64,000 bases of DNA from the NCBI RefSeq assembly GCF_000092065.1, contig NC_009358.1, positions 682,001 through 746,000 of the forward strand, written 5' to 3'. Both the position numbers and the translations under genes were made by a program. The notes beneath the pieces are model-generated. The model saw only the letters and a program-made list of their open reading frames with translations. It was not told the origin of the DNA and did not search any database. Below are positions 34,958 through 43,952 of the stretch, piece after piece. This stretch comes from Ostreococcus lucimarinus CCE9901. Taxonomy: Eukaryota > Chlorophyta > Mamiellophyceae > Mamiellales > Bathycoccaceae. Within the stretch, counting starts at the first letter, position 1, and each line of letters opens with the position of its first letter.

Positions 34958-37642
34958 CTAGTCAACTCGCGAAATTGTCGCCATTTCGTTCATTACCTGG
35001 CCGTTCTCGACCCATGATAACTTCAGACGGAGCGCTATCGGCTTGCCTTCGTGTCCCGCCGCCGCCGAGACGAGCATGTTTTGCGTCACCGGCGCGCTCG
35101 ATGATATCGTCGACCCACTCGCCGCTTGCATGCTAAGAGTCATGGTTTTAGGAACCGCTGCGTGTAGAGAAAAGTTTTCGATATCAGCTGGACCCGCGTT
35201 AACGTAGCGAGCGCTCACGAGCGTCTTGCTTTGGTCGAGCTGATTCGGCTTTGACGCCGACAAGAAGATTGACAAAGAACCTTTCGCGTACGCCGGTTGC
35301 GGTGCTGTCGGAGGCGTGGGGGCCGTAGGCGCACCCAGCGCATCGATCAAGGATCCGGTAGAGGACGAAGAAACCACCGGGACATCGTCTGACATTAGAT
35401 CCATCAAGCCCGCGACGGCAGCCGGATGTGCCGCGTCCATGTTAGCAAACGGATCCGTCGTGGGCACTGGCGAAGACGACGACATCAGATCGCCGAGAAC
35501 ATCAACACGTGCCGAAGTAATAGTATGTGACACCGATGCCGAGCTCATATCGGTGCTACCGAAAAGATCAGCCAACGCGTCCGGCGCCGACGCCTTCGGT
35601 GGCGCGCTCGCCGGTATCGCTACGTCGGCTAGCATGTCACCGAGTAAATCCATCGCCTGACTTTGTTTCGCAGGCGTCACCGGCGCCGACGTCGGCGCAT
35701 CTGCCGAACTAGGGCTGAGTAAATCGTTCAACAAGTCGGCGCCGCTAGTTTGCGCCTGCGACGAGTCACCTTCATCGAAATTCAACAAGTCGCCAAAGCT
35801 TCTCGCCGGTCGAGCCGCGTCCGCAGCCTTTTTCTGAGCTAGAGTTTCCATGGTATCCGCAGCGACGAATTTCGGTGCCTCGGGAGGTGGCATGTGCTCG
35901 AAGAGCATATCCCGGAGATCTGGCATCTTTTCAAACATCGATTTGTACTCGTGCGCGCGCTTTTGCGTTTCGAGCTCGAGTGTTGTCTCATACTTGGCCA
36001 AGACGGGTATGATGACGGCTTGTTCGCTCGGTTCGCGCACCGCAATCTTGGCAAGCGCCGTCATGACTAACGGTCTCAACATCAGGTACTTTTCCTCGCT
36101 CAGAATCGCGATCATAAGCTTCGTGACATCGTTATGCTTCACCTTGGTCAATACTTCGTCCTCGACGGACGGCGCGTGCACCATCGCGTCTGAGTATTCC
36201 CCGCACACCCACACCGCGACTGCGCACAAACGCACGGGAGCATAATCGTCGCACGCCGCGCGATACAATGAACGCGCAGCGTAGCCGTGAAGCTGAGGCG
36301 TCCGCGCGACGAGCCCCATGAAATCGTTGCACTCGAGCTCGTCAATGTACTGCCCAGCGCGAATGAGGAGGGCGATGAACGTGTCAATGTACCACTGCTT
36401 ACTCGGCGAAAACTTCAATGCCAAGGAGGATATTTTCTTTGCCAACTCACACTTGAACTCCTCATCGCACACCTCCAAGTACTCGAGCAACTCATGTGAC
36501 AGCGTGGTGACGTTCTTGGCGTTCACCAAGCCGTACACTAATTGCAGCGCGCTTCGCCGAATGGTGATGTCCGCGTCTTTCACGCAATTCACGATGATAG
36601 CGCGGTGACGTTGGATGGCTTGCATGTCCACCTCGACAACTTTCGCGAGCGTATTCAGCGCGACGTAACGTATGTTGTTATCCTTGTTCTGTAAAAACCT
36701 GCCCAGAATGTTCACCGCCAGCACGCGCAAACCACCCACGGCCTCGATGGCGATGATGGTCTCGACAGCCTCGTACAGAATAGCGTTCCCGGCATTCTTC
36801 GCGCCATCCGTGTTCGACGCGATCTGCGCCAATATGTCGCTCATCGCATCGCTCGCGTCCGCGTCGCCTCGACCGAGCACGCGAAGCAATCGTAAAATCG
36901 CCACTTGCAAAAACGGATCCGCGTGACCGGCGATGTCGTGCTCAACACTCTTCCCCGCGTAAATCAACGACTTCAAAACCTTGCACAACTGCGGCACCTG
37001 CGCTCGCATTCTCTGCCGCACGTCGTCATCGTCTTCACACATCTCCGTCGCCAGCGTACACGCCGCCAGCAGCACCCCGTGATGCCTATCGCTCAACAAC
37101 TTTTCCGCCGCCGGCACGAACCCCTCCGTCAACTCTGGCACTTTTTTAATCACCCTCGTCGCCGTCAGCGCCGCCTTCTTCCTCACGTACGAATTCCCGT
37201 GTCCCATCAACTGCTCAACCTCCCCCGCCACGTCCCTCGCCATCTCCGCGCTGCATATGCTCCCCAACATGCACAACCCGAGTCCCACCACGTAGTGATT
37301 CTTATGACTCAAGTCGTTCTTCACGCTATTCGTCACCAGCATCGTCACCTCCTGGTCCTCGTCCAGCAGCAGCATCAGCCCCAGGTACCCGATCCGTTTC
37401 TCCGGGAACCCGTTCCTCGCCGTCAATCGCACGCACTCCATCTGCCCGAAGTGCGTCGCGTGTCCGAGCATGTGCACGAACATCAGCTTCGCGACGTTTC
37501 TCGGGACGAATCGCGCCTCGTCGGGGTTCCTGAACGACTCCCGAATCGCGCTCGACTCGCGCGCGATCACCGCGCGCTCCTCCGCCGCGGTCTTGCACTC
37601 GCGCACCTTGCGGATGAGGTCCCGCAGGCGCAGCGTCGACAT
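34958..37642 (-). CDS. AP-1 complex subunit gamma (gamma-adaptin)
   Basis: 894 residues. The adaptin head begins LRLRDLIRKVRECKTAAEER and continues with heat-type helices (FVPRNVAKLMFVHMLGHATHFGQMEC, KRIGYLGLMLLLDEDQEVTML, NDLSHKNHYVVGLGLCMLGSI), diagnostic for gamma rather than alpha or delta adaptins. A disordered hinge (~630-770) is rich in Ser/Ala/Pro with LLNDLLSP, DLLGDML and DLMSDD motifs that could bind clathrin or accessory proteins. The C-terminal ear (GAE) domain begins near YAKGSLSIFLSASKPNQLDQ. It works at the trans-Golgi network and endosomes in clathrin vesicle formation. Confidence 0.94.
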   Translation of the reverse strand: MSTLRLRDLIRKVRECKTAAEERAVIARESSAIRESFRNPDEARFVPRNVAKLMFVHMLGHATHFGQMECVRLTARNGFPEKRIGYLGLMLLLDEDQEVTMLVTNSVKNDLSHKNHYVVGLGLCMLGSICSAEMARDVAGEVEQLMGHGNSYVRKKAALTATRVIKKVPELTEGFVPAAEKLLSDRHHGVLLAACTLATEMCEDDDDVRQRMRAQVPQLCKVLKSLIYAGKSVEHDIAGHADPFLQVAILRLLRVLGRGDADASDAMSDILAQIASNTDGAKNAGNAILYEAVETIIAIEAVGGLRVLAVNILGRFLQNKDNNIRYVALNTLAKVVEVDMQAIQRHRAIIVNCVKDADITIRRSALQLVYGLVNAKNVTTLSHELLEYLEVCDEEFKCELAKKISSLALKFSPSKQWYIDTFIALLIRAGQYIDELECNDFMGLVARTPQLHGYAARSLYRAACDDYAPVRLCAVAVWVCGEYSDAMVHAPSVEDEVLTKVKHNDVTKLMIAILSEEKYLMLRPLVMTALAKIAVREPSEQAVIIPVLAKYETTLELETQKRAHEYKSMFEKMPDLRDMLFEHMPPPEAPKFVAADTMETLAQKKAADAARPARSFGDLLNFDEGDSSQAQTSGADLLNDLLSPSSADAPTSAPVTPAKQSQAMDLLGDMLADVAIPASAPPKASAPDALADLFGSTDMSSASVSHTITSARVDVLGDLMSSSSPVPTTDPFANMDAAHPAAVAGLMDLMSDDVPVVSSSSTGSLIDALGAPTAPTPPTAPQPAYAKGSLSIFLSASKPNQLDQSKTLVSARYVNAGPADIENFSLHAAVPKTMTLSMQAASGSTISSSAPVTQNMLVSAAAGHEGKPIALRLKLSWVENGQVMNEMATISRVD

Positions 37643-37707
37643 GATTCGCGCGCCGAGCGGACCCGGGCGTCACACTCTGCCGCGCCGCGTCGCGATTCGC
37701 GCGAGCG

Positions 37708-38967
37708 ATGCGCGCGCACGGCGTCGTGCTCGCGCTCGAGCGCGACGCGCCGTTCGGAGACGCGCTCCTGCGCGACGGCGACGCGTCGAGATACGACCTG
37801 GAGTGCGGCATGGCGCCGCTCGCGCACCACGCGCTGCGCGCGATCGCGTCGATGCGGCGACATCGCTGCGAGAAAATCACCGTCGTGTGCGCGGGAGACG
37901 CGCACGCGAGCGTCGCGCGCGAGCGAATCGAGCGATGGCGGGGAGAACCGTCGAGCGCGCTGCGAGAGGCGCCGACGATCGACGTGGTGGCGGCGGACGA
38001 GGGGACGGACACGGCGCGCGCGCTGGCGGCGTGCGAACGGTTCGCGGACGAGACGACGACGACGCTGCTGGTCGTGCAGGGAGACGTCGTGACGGATGTC
38101 GCGCTGGATGATGTGCTGAGCACACATTTGGTGAACGCGGCGACGGCGACGTGCGCGCTGGCGAAGAAACGGGCGTGGGCGGAGGTTGAGACGAAGGCGG
38201 GGCGAGCGCCGAAGGGGATGCGATACGTCGGGTTGAACGCGGATGAGACGCGCGTGGTTTTTCTCGCGGGAGGCGAACACGACGAGGCGAAGAAACGGTT
38301 GAAGTTGCAGCGGTCGGCGCTGAACGCGACGGCGGAGATGGTGATCAGGACGGATGTGATCGACGTGGGGATTTACGCTTTGGAGGCGCGAGAGACGTTC
38401 GCGGCGCTGCGAGAGAAGACGCATTTGAAGAGCTTACGGTTCGACTTGGTGCCGCACTTCGCCGCCGAGCAGTTTCGCGGCACCACCGCGGGCGGGGTGG
38501 CGGCGTACATGGTGAAGCCGGACAAGTATTGCGTCGCCGTGGATACGGCGAAGCCGGCGCTTCTCGAGGCGTCGCGAGAAATCGCCGCCGAGTTCCATCA
38601 CTTGCTCGAACGACCTCTGAGCAAGTACGACAACGTCGTCGACCCATCAACGGTGATCGGGGCCAAGAGTACGATCGGACCGGGATGTGCGGTGGCTGGT
38701 CAGTGCACGTTCAAGGACAAATGTTCGGTGAAGAAATCCGTCGTCGCCGCGGATTGCGTGTTTGGGTCGGGCGTTAAAATTTCCAACTCTCTCATTCTTA
38801 GAGGCGCCGTCGTGCACGATGGCGCACAGATTCAAGGCTGTATCGTCGGTCCCGGCGCCGTCATCGGCGCGCGTGTCACGGCAAAGGATAGCATCATCGG
38901 CGCCGCGTACGAAGTCGAAGAAGACGCCGACTTGGACGCCGAGACCGTGGTGGTCCAGAACAAGTAG
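37708..38967 (+). CDS. EIF2B3: eIF2B subunit gamma
   Basis: 419 residues. The N-terminal half is a nucleotidyltransferase-like domain (GVVLALERDAPFGDALLRDG start; LLVVQGDVVTDVALDDV). The C-terminal left-handed beta-helix shows hexapeptide repeats: VIGAKSTIGPGCAVAGQCTF, KDKCSVKKSVVAADC, GSGVKISNSLILRGAVV, IQGCIVGPGAVIGARV. 'DKCSVKxSVI' is strongly conserved in eIF2B gamma. With eIF2B epsilon it forms the catalytic subcomplex that exchanges GDP for GTP on eIF2. The start is 65 bp from divergent AP-1 gamma. Confidence 0.93.
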   Translation: MRAHGVVLALERDAPFGDALLRDGDASRYDLECGMAPLAHHALRAIASMRRHRCEKITVVCAGDAHASVARERIERWRGEPSSALREAPTIDVVAADEGTDTARALAACERFADETTTTLLVVQGDVVTDVALDDVLSTHLVNAATATCALAKKRAWAEVETKAGRAPKGMRYVGLNADETRVVFLAGGEHDEAKKRLKLQRSALNATAEMVIRTDVIDVGIYALEARETFAALREKTHLKSLRFDLVPHFAAEQFRGTTAGGVAAYMVKPDKYCVAVDTAKPALLEASREIAAEFHHLLERPLSKYDNVVDPSTVIGAKSTIGPGCAVAGQCTFKDKCSVKKSVVAADCVFGSGVKISNSLILRGAVVHDGAQIQGCIVGPGAVIGARVTAKDSIIGAAYEVEEDADLDAETVVVQNK

Positions 38968-39094
38968 CTAGCGTGCAATTAATATGGTACAACACGATTA
39001 TTTCAAGACGCGACGCAATTCGTCGATTTTAAACCCTCGACTCCGCCGACGCGCGCCGTGTGACTAGGCTAAAGACTACGCTACGCTAAAACTC

Positions 39095-39592
39095 TCAAGC
39101 CGCGAGCGCCGACAACGTCGGCGACACCGCGACGATTTCGCACGCGCACGCCCGCTCCTGCGACTCGTCCATGTACCCCGTCAAACTCAACGCGCTCCAC
39201 AACTTCCTACGATTCTCGTGCGCCACCTTCACCACGAACGTCCCCGCGAACGCCTCCCCCGCGCCCGCGCGCTCGCCGCCGACGAATTCCACCTCGAACC
39301 CGCCGTCGATCGCCCCGTGCGCCCGTCGCACCGCCGCGCGCACCATCGACTCCAAGCCCGCGCGCGACCACTTCCACGTCGCGTCTCGCGTGATCCTGCG
39401 CGTCGTTCGCGCGCGCGTCGTCGTCGTCAGTCTTCCAGTCTTCGTCCTCCCGCGCGCCTCGCGAGCGCCGACGCGTCCGTTCGCCGTCGCGCGCGCGCCT
39501 CGCCTCGCCTCGCCGACGCACAGTCGTATCCTCACGTACGCCCACCGCGCGCGCGGGAGCTCGAACGTGCGCTGCGCGACGTCGCTATCCAT
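39095..39592 (-). CDS. RPP14: RNase P/MRP protein RPP14, two exons
   Basis: Exons 39592-39522 and 39395-39095; 123 residues, matching ~124 in human. Exon 1 encodes MDSDVAQRTFELPRARWAYV, exon 2 SRAGLESMVRAAVRRAHGAI and FVVKVAHENRRKLWSALSLT, then EIVAVSPTLSALA, the family's 'WSSLTL...VSPFLLAL' end. The 126-nt intron has donor GTGCGTCGG, a GACTGAC branch, a GAC/GCG stretch and a GCGCAG end. RPP14/Pop5-type proteins belong to the ribonuclease P and MRP complexes that mature tRNA and rRNA. An upstream in-frame ATG at 39622 overlaps the start codon of the divergent DUF1997 gene, so the internal ATG is preferred. Confidence 0.85.
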   Translation of the reverse strand: MDSDVAQRTFELPRARWAYVRIRLCVGEARRGARATANGRVGAREARGRTKTGRLTTTTRARTTRRITRDATWKWSRAGLESMVRAAVRRAHGAIDGGFEVEFVGGERAGAGEAFAGTFVVKVAHENRRKLWSALSLTGYMDESQERACACEIVAVSPTLSALAA

Positions 39593-39620
39593 CGCGCGCG
39601 CTCGCGTGACGCCGCACTCC

Positions 39621-40433
39621 ATGCCGACGCCCGCGCTCGCGCGCCTCGCGCTCGCGCGCCCGCGCGCGGACGTCCGCGCGGCGCGCGCGCGCGCGCGCGC
39701 CAACGTCAACGCCGACCTCGCGGACGTCGAGCGCGACGCGCGGAACGCCGGGCGCGCGCTCGTGCGCGTCTCGCGCGCGTTCGCCGTCGACCTCGGCGAC
39801 GCCGCGCGCGACGGCGCGCGCACCGCGCGCGAGTACGTCGCGCTGCCGGCGACGGAGTACAATCTCATCGACCCGGAGAACGTGTCGCGCGCGAGCGACG
39901 ACGCGAACGGGTTCGTCGTGAGCGCGGGGAGGCAAAAGCTGCTGTTTCTGGACGTCGAGCCGCGCGGGACGGTGCGCGTCGACGCGAGCGAGGAGGGATG
40001 CGTGCAGTCGCTCGTGGACGCGGTGATCGTGAATCGTAACCCGGACGACGCGAAGGCGACGAAAATAATCGACGCGATCAACGCGAGCCTGAAGGACCTG
40101 CGGTTGAGGAACGAGGTGACGGCGACGCGCTGCGAGGACACGGGGCGGGCGAGCATACGATGCCAAATCGACGTGTGGGGGGACTTTCGAGAGGGCGTGT
40201 TCGCGCGCGCGGGAACGCGGTTGAACACGATCTTAGGATGGAGCTTGGGGGCGGTGATGCCGTGGTTTTTGACGCAGCTCGCGGCGGATTACGCGAGATG
40301 GGCGCGCGACGAGCCGCGGACGACGGCGGAGAACGCGTCCCTGGCGAGCGTGGCGGGGAAAATCATCGCGGGGAGTCGAGGGAAGCTTCCCGAGGGCGTG
40401 CGCGAGTGCGAGTGCGTTGAAATAGTGCGATAA
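39621..40433 (+). CDS. DUF1997-family plastid protein
   Basis: 270 residues. After an Arg/Ala-rich transit-like leader (~60), the domain begins EYVALPATEYNLIDPENVSR and continues with LLFLDVEPRGTVRVDASEEG. It ends LGWSLGAVMPWFLTQLAADYARWARDE. The 'Y..LP..qY.vlD...i.R' start and 'mP.FL.QL..DY..WA' end correspond to DUF1997 proteins of cyanobacteria and plant plastids as I know them. Function is unknown; several relatives have been linked to senescence or membranes without a defined reaction. Stops are only 23 bp apart from the convergent RDEL gene. Confidence 0.7.
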   Translation: MPTPALARLALARPRADVRAARARARANVNADLADVERDARNAGRALVRVSRAFAVDLGDAARDGARTAREYVALPATEYNLIDPENVSRASDDANGFVVSAGRQKLLFLDVEPRGTVRVDASEEGCVQSLVDAVIVNRNPDDAKATKIIDAINASLKDLRLRNEVTATRCEDTGRASIRCQIDVWGDFREGVFARAGTRLNTILGWSLGAVMPWFLTQLAADYARWARDEPRTTAENASLASVAGKIIAGSRGKLPEGVRECECVEIVR

Positions 40434-40456
40434 ATATTGATTGATTTACATATTAC

Positions 40457-40990
40457 CTACAGCTCGTCGCGCGCGGTTGGACACGACCCGCTCGCCGCGT
40501 CGCACGTCTCCTCCTCCGCGAACGCCGCCGCGGTGTCGAACTCCAATCCATTCAGCACAAACCACGTGTTCGCGTCGTATTCGTCCCCGACCACTATTTT
40601 CCCATCCATCGTCACCGTCAACGAGCGCTCCGCGCCCTTCATCGTCACCTTCCACGGTTCGTCTCGCGTCGGTCGCGCCTCCGCCGGCAGCGGCGTCGCC
40701 AGCGCGTCGCTCCCCGCCTCCGTCGTCGCCGTGTTCGAGAACCATCCCCTGAACCGCGCCCGTCCGCCCGCGTCGACGTAATAACTCGGTCGATCGTACG
40801 ATTTCACCGTCTCGAACGCGTCCTCGTCCAGCGCGAGCTCGCGCCAGCGCGACGCCGCGGCCGATGGCGCCGATGGCTCGACCGACGCCTCCGCCGCGGC
40901 GCGTCCGCGCGTCGCCGCGCCGAGCGCGAGCGTCACCGCGATCGCGACGCGCGTCGACCACCCCGCGCGCGCGCGCGCGCGTCGCGACAT
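40457..40990 (-). CDS. Small secretory-pathway protein with C-terminal RDEL retention signal
   Basis: 177 residues from ATG 40990. A signal peptide is evident (RAGWSTRVAIAVTLALGAATRGRAAA). The mature chain is soluble and acidic with SYDRPSYYVDAGGRARFRGW, EPWKVTMKGAERSLTVTMDG and TWFVLNGLEFD, then CDAASGSCPTARDEL. The final RDEL directly before the stop is a known functional variant of the KDEL ER-retention tetrapeptide, so residence in the ER lumen is the natural inference. No family is recognised. An in-frame extension to 41239 lacks conserved features and would bury the signal peptide. Confidence 0.65.
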   Translation of the reverse strand: MSRRARARAGWSTRVAIAVTLALGAATRGRAAAEASVEPSAPSAAASRWRELALDEDAFETVKSYDRPSYYVDAGGRARFRGWFSNTATTEAGSDALATPLPAEARPTRDEPWKVTMKGAERSLTVTMDGKIVVGDEYDANTWFVLNGLEFDTAAAFAEEETCDAASGSCPTARDEL

Positions 40991-41058
40991 CGATCTCCGA
41001 GCGCGCGCGTGTGCCGACGCGGCGACGCGCGATGATGATATGATGGCGTTCGCGCGCG

Positions 41059-41068
41059 TATTATATGA
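41059..41068 (+). promoter_or_regulatory. TATA-like motif in the RDEL/PetM divergent spacer
   Basis: TATTATATGA stands out as an AT-only patch in CpG-rich DNA, 95 bp before the PetM start codon and about 70 bp before the RDEL gene on the other strand. It could serve either direction. Assignment rests on position and composition alone. Confidence 0.3.
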
Positions 41069-41162
41069 ACGACCCCCGTTTCGCTTGAGTCGCGAACCGT
41101 CGCAGCGAATCCGACGGATGGTCGATCCCGCGACGACGCGCGCGACACAACACGACGACGCC

Positions 41163-42015
41163 ATGAACGCGATCACGCAAACCATCGCCAGCTCGGCCGT
41201 CCGCGTCAACGCGACGTCCGCGAACGCCAAGCGCGTCAACCGGTGCGTCGGCGACGCGAACGCGACGACGAACGCGCGATGACGCGCGCGACGCGACGAC
41301 GCGAGCGATCGCGCGATCGCGCGCGCGCGCGCGGAGATGGACGCGCGCGCGCGAGTTCTGGGCGTGGAAACGCGCGCGCGCGTGGATGAATTTGCGTCGC
41401 GTCGAACGACGCGCGCGAAGGCGAGGGAGACGGGATCGGAGACGGCGCGGGCGTCGAACGTCGATGGGGGCGCGGTGAAGCCCTATCCACTGGATAAACC
41501 GACGCGCGCGGCGGTTCGCGCGGCGAACGGGGCGTTCGTGGACGAAGGTTCGGGCGAGGATGGGTGATTCATCGCGGGCGAGGGATAGCGCGCGAGCGAG
41601 CGCGGACGTGGGATGAGGACTGACGTGATGACGCGGGTGATTTTCGAAACGCAGCGCGACGCGACTCTCCGCGACGCGCGCCGTCGCCGGCGTCCCGGTG
41701 AAGAGGTGCGCGGAGGCGATTTTCGCGAACGCGCGCGGTGTCGTCGTCTTTCGTGTGCGAAGTGGGATAACGCCTGAACGCAGACTGACGTTTGATTATT
41801 TTTTCGTACGACGCAGCGCCCGTGTCGCGCCGCGCAAGTCCGTCCGCGGCGGCGCCGCCGTGACCAAGGCTTCCATGGTTGAGGTTGCGCAAATCGCCAA
41901 CCAGGGTGCGGAGATTGCGTCTATCGCCACGACGTGCTTCATCATCACCCTCATCGGTCTCGCCTTCGGTTTTGTGCTCCTTCGCGTCGAGGACTCCGTC
42001 GTGAACGGCGAATAA
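41163..42015 (+). CDS. petM: PetM, cytochrome b6f subunit VII, two exons
   Basis: Exons 41163-41242 and 41817-42015; 92 residues. Exon 1 gives a plastid transit start (MNAITQTIASSAVRVNATSA), exon 2 its end and the mature subunit. The mature protein is one membrane helix with the PetM hallmark GLAFGFVLLRVEDSV (compare 'GLAxGFVLLRVE' in other algae). The 574-nt intron has donor GTGCGTCGG, an AGACTGAC branch with a T-rich run and ends GACGCAG; the split Arg codon rejoins in frame. A second acceptor ending at 41654, also preceded by CTGAC, is in frame and would insert 54 residues. PetM is needed for b6f function in photosynthetic electron flow. Confidence 0.87.
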
Positions 42016-42273
42016 ACGCTCGTCGATCGGTTTTGACCACGGCGGCGTTCGGAGGGCGATTTGTTTGATTTTTGCTCAGCGAGTAGCGACGTCGCGCGCC
42101 ACGCGTGCGGCGACACATAGAAGCGATAAATATTACATCACACGATGTGCGTAACCACCGCGTTTTCCACGCACCAGCGCCCGCGTCCGTCGCCGAGCCG
42201 TTCGCCGACTCTCGCGCGTCTCGTCTCGCGCGAGGCGCGAGGCACACGCCGCGTCCGCACTTCAGAGCGTGAG

Positions 42274-42832
42274 ATGGAGTCCGTGTGGTGCCACGACTGC
42301 GCTCGGCGCGTGCACGTCGCCGCCGCGGCGCTGGATCAGGGCTCGCGAGACGCCAAGTGCCCGTCCTGCGACGGCATCTTTCTCGAGCGCGCCGAGTCGT
42401 CGTCCGCTGCCGCGCCCGCGCGCGGTCAAAGGACGGGCATCTCCGTCGTCTTCGGTCCCGCGTTCGTCGCGCACGGCGACGGCGCGTTCGGCGACTTTGA
42501 CTTCACGCAGTTGGACACGCGAAACTTCGACGCGCCGTGCGACGCGCGCGCGGTGGAGGCGCTTCCGGAGCGCGCGTGGGACGGCGGCGACGAGAAGACG
42601 TGCTCGGTGTGCCTCAGCGAGTTCGCGCGCGGCGATCGCGTGAAAACGATACCGAAGTGCTCGCATGAGTTTCATTTGAATTGTTTGACGGAGTGGTTGA
42701 AACTGGTGCGTGCGCGACGACGCGCGAGGATGAACGGATGGCGCGGACTGACGACGAATATAGCGCGATACGTGTCCGGTGTGCAGATGCAAGGTGTGCG
42801 ACGATGGCGTGGCGACGACGACGACGGCGTGA
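42274..42832 (+). CDS. RING-H2 E3 ubiquitin ligase (RNF126/BCA2 type), two exons
   Basis: Exons 42274-42705 and 42764-42832; 166 residues. An N-terminal zinc ribbon (WCHDCARRVHV ... CPSCDGIFLE) precedes a RING-H2: CSVCLSEFARGDRV, then CSHEFHLNCLTEWLKL|RDTCPVCRCKVC. The last Cys pair lies in exon 2, so the domain is complete only after removal of a 58-nt intron (donor GTGCGT, GGACTGAC, acceptor ATAG). Unspliced, the frame lacks the final two zinc ligands. An in-frame ATG at 42145 would add 43 residues without homology. Family members ubiquitinate membrane-protein cargo and misfolded proteins. Confidence 0.85.
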
Positions 42833-43048
42833 GCGCGCGCGGGAGTACAAACAAACATAGCGATATAGATAGTCACCGCTTCGTGACTTTGCGAGCGAAA
42901 TGCAATGCGATTTAGACGAGCGCCGCGCGATATGATTTCGACGACTCCGTTCGATTACAACCGCTTCTCAAACGACGGTATCGCCGCCTGAGAAGCCAAT
43001 ATATCCACTAAGTAGAACTCGCTAAGATTGATCATTCACGCCCTGCGC

Positions 43049-43738
43049 TTACTTGCCTTCCTTGGCGGCTTGGAGCTTGAGCACTTTCTGTTTCGAGGAA
43101 AATCGCGTTCGTCGCGTGGGTTAGTCGCCGCGCTCGTCGTCGTCGCTTCACATCGCCTTTACACGCGCACAAACCGCTCGCAATGCGACGCACCTTGACA
43201 ATCTTTTGCTCCTCGACGAGGAACGCGCGCACGATGCGCTCACGAACCGCGCCAGCGGACAAGACGCCGCCGTACGCGCGCGTCACGCTCTTCTTGTTCT
43301 TGGACATGTGCTTGCGGCTATACTTTTGCGTCGCCACGCGCGGAACCTATCGATCGCGGACCATCAACGCGCGTCAACGTCAGTCAAAATGCTCTTCACC
43401 GCACGCGTCCTCCCTCGCGCGCGTTTGCGTCGCGCGCGCGTCGCGTCGACGACATCGATCGCGACGAAAGCCCTAGCGCGTCGACACCGATCGACATCGC
43501 CGCGCCCTCGCGCGCCTCTTCGCGCGCTCCCGCGCCCGCGCCCGCGAATCGACGACGAGTAATTATCCACACGCACCCCGTGAATGCGACCGGCATCACC
43601 AGCCGGCGTTTGCGCGCCCTTGGTCGTCTTCTTGACGTAGGCGATGCCCAAAGACCCGCCGGGCAATCGCTTCTTGACGATCTTGTTCGAGCGCGTGTTG
43701 TACGCGTGGCGTCGCTTGTACGTGATACGGGGCGCCAT
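43049..43738 (-). CDS. RPL34: Cytosolic ribosomal protein eL34, three exons
   Basis: Exons 43738-43577, 43346-43194 and 43087-43049; 117 residues, equal to human. Exon 1: [20 protein letters not shown] ... GDAGRIHG; exon 2: [20 protein letters not shown] ... [11 protein letters not shown] and [12 protein letters not shown]; exon 3: [12 protein letters not shown]. Both introns are phase 0 (230 and 106 nt), with donors GTGCGTGTGG and GTGCGTCGC. The first contains TGACTGAC and ends ATAG; the second has CTAAC and ends CAG. The zinc-type Cys residues of many eL34 proteins (CGVC, CAKC) are absent, replaced by GDAG and SAGA. It is a constituent of the 60S subunit. Confidence 0.95.
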
Positions 43739-43952
43739 GTTTGTTTTCGTGCGTTTGGTGTCGCGCGGGAGCGAGCGAGGCGCAAAGAGACGGATTGTGC
43801 GCGCGATTGCTTCGTTTTGGTACCCGCGATCGAGTACAGGGTTGTGGGAACACATGTGCGCGCCGCGGCGCTTGATAAGTTAATACACGAGCTAGCGCGC
43901 GCGCGAGGACTAAACAACGCGCGCTTACGCGCGGGAAAATCACACAATCAAA

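Noticed and set aside
41337-41567. 76-codon frame inside the PetM intron as a separate gene
   Set aside because: No recognisable motif and located in an intron with sound boundaries; kept only as a remark.
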